DNA of 64,000 bases, from the NCBI GenBank assembly GCA_910585435.1, contig CAJUEJ010000006.1, forward strand, positions 1 to 64,000, given 5' to 3'. Made by a program: the position numbers and the translations under genes. Below are positions 60,887-64,000 of this stretch, piece by piece; position 1 is the stretch's first letter; each line of letters begins with the position of its first letter. The notes under the pieces were generated by a model that saw nothing but the letters and a program-made list of their open reading frames with translations, did no database searches and had not been told where the DNA came from. Source of the DNA: an uncultured Hungatella sp. Lineage in GTDB: Bacteria; Bacillota; Clostridia; Lachnospirales; Lachnospiraceae.

Positions 60887-62182
60887 TCACCGCCTGCTCA
60901 TACCGCAGTATATCATCATGCACACCGTAACCGCAAAATAGAACCATGTGGTAGGGTTGCTGAACCATGTGGTAAAAAAGGAAAGCATCATATAGATAGC
61001 CATCTGTCCATAAAAAACGTACCCTAAAGGGTTTTTCATCTCTTTCAGCTGCTCCACCAGAAAGAAACACACAGCCCCCAGCAGGCAGGAAAATACCAGC
61101 ACGCCTATGACACCGAAATCATAATAGGCATCATAGAACATAGTCAATGTAGTCAGCTCCTCTTTGTCAACATAAATCGGAAAGCTAATCAGATATGGGA
61201 ATACAAATTTAAGCCCTGTAAGAGCCCACACCGGAAACAGGCTCCGGATCCCCCAGGTATGAGCCGGAAGGGCATCTACCAGGCAGTTGAAATTCTCATA
61301 ATTATTGGCTATATAGATATATGGCTGAGAGATGAAGATAGGCATGTTACTGTTCTTCATCTCGAATATTCCGTTTAAATACTGAACATCGTGGCTTCTG
61401 GCCACCGTCAAGCCGATGTATAAAGGAATCAAAACCACTATAACAGCGCCAATCAGGCGGGGATCCACCCGTCTCTGGTATGCGCAGTAAGTCATTACGG
61501 CCAAAGCCGCAGCAAATATAAGCTGGAACCTGGACACGCATAAAATGGGAATCAGAAAGGCGATCAGGGTCATAAGAAGAATCAGCACATTCCGGACAGA
61601 ACGCCTGCTTCCACCCTGAAGGAAAAATATAACAGAAAGGGCCGGTACCAGCACACAAGATACGGTCAGATAATGAACTCCTGACAGATGAAATTCGGAG
61701 TATGCGTGGGGAACTCCCCGCAAAAACAAGGGAATAAACCCCAAAACCGCTGCCTCAAAGACAAATGCGGCCAGAGATATAAGGGTAAGTGCTATAATAC
61801 AGTAGAAGACAGGACGTACAAAGCTTCTGCGTCTTCTCTTTTTTCTGTCAAACCGCTCCTCCCCTCCAAAAAACCTCTCCAGTATCTGGAACGTGATCCA
61901 GAAGCCTGCAAATGCCAGCAGAAAGCAAAACCAGGTCAAAAGGCTCCAGTCTGTCTGAAGATTGCTTAACTTTAAGCAGGCGACGCCCTGTCCTCCTACC
62001 CAGAAGGCGGAAAACAAGCCCCGCAAATGAATGAAATTGCCTGTCCTATGGTAATCGTAATAATATAAAAATCCTGCGGCAGCAAAAAGCGCCAGCCCTG
62101 AAAGGTAATACAGATGGAAATATGCCAGTATCCAACTGAGTGCATAGCAAATCAAATAAACGATCATAGTCTTGTCCTTCAA
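60887..62182 (-). CDS. Oligosaccharide repeat unit polymerase-like (Wzy) membrane protein
   Basis: A 431-residue membrane protein with about 11-12 spans and a large outer loop near residues 270-335 (NNYENFNCLVDALPAHTWGIRS, then FPIYVDKEELTTL), as in Wzy-type glycan polymerases. No other polysaccharide genes are next to it. Its first codons lie 17 bp from the palindromic element. Confidence 0.8.
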   Translation of the reverse strand: MKDKTMIVYLICYALSWILAYFHLYYLSGLALFAAAGFLYYYDYHRTGNFIHLRGLFSAFWVGGQGVACLKLSNLQTDWSLLTWFCFLLAFAGFWITFQILERFFGGEERFDRKKRRRRSFVRPVFYCIIALTLISLAAFVFEAAVLGFIPLFLRGVPHAYSEFHLSGVHYLTVSCVLVPALSVIFFLQGGSRRSVRNVLILLMTLIAFLIPILCVSRFQLIFAAALAVMTYCAYQRRVDPRLIGAVIVVLIPLYIGLTVARSHDVQYLNGIFEMKNSNMPIFISQPYIYIANNYENFNCLVDALPAHTWGIRSLFPVWALTGLKFVFPYLISFPIYVDKEELTTLTMFYDAYYDFGVIGVLVFSCLLGAVCFFLVEQLKEMKNPLGYVFYGQMAIYMMLSFFTTWFSNPTTWFYFAVTVCMMIYCGMSRR

Positions 62183-62198
62183 TGTCCGTATCAGTCTG

Positions 62199-62359
62199 GT
62201 ATGACCCGCACCAATTAACCATATTGTTTCACTTGTCTAAATTTCCATCTGCTTCGTTGTCATCGGTCAACGATGCCACCGCATCGCCTCCCTCTTCCGC
62301 CTTGCAGGCTGAAAATTTATCCTGCGCGAAACAATATGGTTAATTGGTGCGGGTCATAC
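62199..62359. mobile_element. MITE-like element with 32-bp perfect terminal inverted repeats
   Basis: Arms at 62199-62230 and 62328-62359 are exact reverse complements over 32 bp, around a 97-base centre with no ORF. The outer end begins GTATGACCC. The right arm supplies the last base-pairs and the TGA stop of ptsI. It could also fold in RNA as a very strong hairpin that ends ptsI transcription. Confidence 0.8.
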
Positions 62360-64000
62360 TAGACATTTGATAAACTCTCTCATATAACCTTCTGCTTCTT
62401 TAGCCGTAGTAAAGCCCATGACTCTGTCTGCCACTGCCAGAAGCTCCTTTACACTGGACCTGGTAATCATCCTTCTCGCGCCCAGAATGGCAGACGGGCT
62501 CATACTGAACTCATTCAGCCCAAATGCCAGCAAAAGAGGAATCATCATGGGATCGCTGGCTGCCTCCCCGCACATTCCCACCTTGATACCAGCTTCTCTT
62601 GCACAGCTGATAATATGGCGGATACTGCGCAGCACTGCCGGATTAAAGGGGGAGTACAGATAGGAAACCCTGTCGTTGCCTCTGTCTACAGCCATGGTAT
62701 ACTGGGTCAGATCGTTGGTGCCGATGCTGAAGAAGTCCACTTCCCTGGCAAACACATCTGCCATCAGGGATGCCGCCGCTGTCTCCACCATGATACCCAC
62801 CTGAATTTCCCTGTTATACGGAATATTCTCCCTGTCTAATTCCTTTTTAACCTCTTCAATCAAAGCCTTCGCTTCCTGGATCTCATCCATACAGGTTACC
62901 ATGGGAAGCATAATCTTAATATTGCCAAATGCACTGGCCCGCAAAAGCCCCCGAAGCTGAGGCCGGTAAATATCCTCTTTCCTGTCAAGGCAGAGGCGGA
63001 TAGCACGATATCCCAAAAACGGATTCTCATCCTTCTCAATGCCCATATAGGGAATTTCTTTGTCGCCGCCGATATCCAGGGTACGGATAATCACCGGCTT
63101 TCCCTTTAAAGCGGAGGCAACCTTTTTATAGGCCTGGAACTGCTCCTCCTCCCCAGGCATGGAAGCTCTGTCCATAAACAAAAATTCCGTGCGGAACAGC
63201 CCCACGCCCTCTCCGTCATACAGAAGAACCTTTTCCACATCCTCCGGCTTACCTATATTAGCTGCCAGCCTTACCCTGACACCGTCTTTTGTCACCGCCG
63301 GACGGCCTATGTAGCTTTCCAGCTCCTTCTTCTGCCTTAAAAGCCTCTGTCTCTTTTCCTCGTACCTGGCTTTCTCTGCATCAGGGGGATTTACAAGCAC
63401 AGCTCCTTCATTCCCGTCTACCACCATATCCGTACCGTCTTGTACCAGATCCACAATCCCCGGCACAGCTACCACTGCCGGAATCTCCAATGCCCTGGCC
63501 AGGATAGCGCTGTGGGAAGTTCTGCCCCCAAGCTCTGTCACGATTCCTGCCACATGAGCCGGATTGATGCCTGCTGTCATAGACGGTGTCAAATCCTTTG
63601 CCACTATGATGCTTCCAGCTGGAAGAGAGCCCATATCCACCGGGCTGATACCACGAAGAACCTGCTGTATCCGGATCCTGATATCCTTCATATCCGCTGC
63701 TCTCTGCCGCATCAGTTCATCATCCATGGACGCAAAGACAGCCTCATAGCGGGTGCAGACCGTTTCAACCGCATACTCGCAGCAGACCTCTTCTTCCTGA
63801 ATGGCAATCTCAATCTCCCCAGTCAGCACCGGATCCGCCAGAAGCATCAGATGGCCCTCAAGGATCTCTGCCTCGGCCTCCCCTGCCTTGGCGGCCAGCT
63901 CTGCCGCCAGCGCCCGGGTCCTGGCCCCGGCCTTTTCCAATGCGCCGTGAAAACGCAGTACCTCGGCCTCTGTATCTGCTGCTTTATCCTGACGGATTAT
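62354..64000 (-). CDS. ptsI: PTS enzyme I, C-terminal part (runs off window)
   Basis: 549 residues of phosphoenolpyruvate-protein phosphotransferase, open to the right edge with its N-terminus outside the window. The phosphohistidine is in GGRTSHSAILARALEIPAVV. The PEP-binding C-terminal barrel has LFRTEFLFMDR, GTNDLTQYTMAVDRGND and GMCGEAASDP with the catalytic Cys. It passes phosphate from PEP to HPr. The stop falls inside the palindromic element, so the end of the protein (IKCLV) may have been set by that insertion. Confidence 0.95.
   Translation of the reverse strand: MIRQDKAADTEAEVLRFHGALEKAGARTRALAAELAAKAGEAEAEILEGHLMLLADPVLTGEIEIAIQEEEVCCEYAVETVCTRYEAVFASMDDELMRQRAADMKDIRIRIQQVLRGISPVDMGSLPAGSIIVAKDLTPSMTAGINPAHVAGIVTELGGRTSHSAILARALEIPAVVAVPGIVDLVQDGTDMVVDGNEGAVLVNPPDAEKARYEEKRQRLLRQKKELESYIGRPAVTKDGVRVRLAANIGKPEDVEKVLLYDGEGVGLFRTEFLFMDRASMPGEEEQFQAYKKVASALKGKPVIIRTLDIGGDKEIPYMGIEKDENPFLGYRAIRLCLDRKEDIYRPQLRGLLRASAFGNIKIMLPMVTCMDEIQEAKALIEEVKKELDRENIPYNREIQVGIMVETAAASLMADVFAREVDFFSIGTNDLTQYTMAVDRGNDRVSYLYSPFNPAVLRSIRHIISCAREAGIKVGMCGEAASDPMMIPLLLAFGLNEFSMSPSAILGARRMITRSSVKELLAVADRVMGFTTAKEAEGYMREFIKCLV

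Noticed and set aside
60798..61070. 90-codon minus-strand frame between the aminotransferase and polymerase genes
   Set aside because: It overlaps the end of the polymerase gene in another frame, has no ribosome site and no recognisable content.

Overview
The window looks like a chromosomal segment of a spore-forming Firmicute, most likely a gut member of the Lachnospiraceae (Clostridia). This rests on gene content: a cotJABC spore coat operon, a YtvI-like sporulation permease, DUF4364, DUF5716 and DUF5717 proteins, the order ruvA-ruvB-zapA-U32-ftsW-pbp, strong AGGAGG ribosome sites and moderate GC with AT-rich islands. No rRNA, tRNA, CRISPR array, integrase or transposase gene was found. No database search was possible, so family names come from motifs and remembered family features.

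Region 1 (1-12.4 kb, minus strand) is a type VII secretion (ESX/Ess-like) operon. It reads from a 52-residue membrane peptide through a Hanks-type kinase with a beta-propeller-like outer domain, an FHA membrane protein, the EssC ATPase, a LytTR regulator, an unrecognised 248-residue protein, a YukD-like ubiquitin fold, a coiled-coil protein and three WXG100-like proteins. It continues off the left edge. A small XRE regulator is divergent, and the shared intergenic region holds matching promoter-proximal repeats. No EssB, EsaA or EssA is seen; the kinase may occupy the EssB position.

Region 2 (12.7-20.5 kb, minus) is housekeeping: ruvA, ruvB, zapA, a U32 peptidase-family protein with an internal 36-bp tandem repeat, an ftsW/rodA-family gene and a class B penicillin-binding protein, with a 14-bp tandem array between the last two. 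Region 3 (20.6-28.4 kb) is mixed: a YprB-like nuclease, a glycosyltransferase, a CPBP protease, a carbamate kinase variant, cotJABC, a response-regulator diguanylate cyclase and a tocopherol-cyclase-like gene.

Region 4 (28.4-37.6 kb) is a carbohydrate uptake and catabolism operon (binding protein, two permeases, amidohydrolase, GH4 enzyme, PfkB kinase) with two half-size chromate-transporter-family genes at its end and a divergent LacI regulator. There is no ABC ATPase here, so one is presumably shared from elsewhere. Next comes a small AT-rich module (37.6-38.9 kb) of a membrane protein plus a membrane-tethered ImmA/IrrE-like peptidase with its own promoter and terminator, then a Rieske/FAD oxidoreductase.

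Region 5 (40.4-46.5 kb) holds carAB. An AAA-ATPase/PD-(D/E)XK gene sits against the 3' end of carB and is bounded by a duplicated, slightly diverged copy of that carB end, which suggests insertion. Region 6 (46.7-57.3 kb) holds a peptidoglycan-binding protein, a HAD phosphatase, an epimerase, and a compact group of DUF5717, an actin/Hsp70-like DUF5716 protein, a TPR-like protein and a SPOR-domain amidase. Region 7 (57.3-64 kb) holds YtvI, two PLP aminotransferases, a Wzy-like polymerase and the C-terminal part of ptsI, which runs off the right edge. A 161-bp perfect-arm palindromic element separates ptsI from the polymerase gene.
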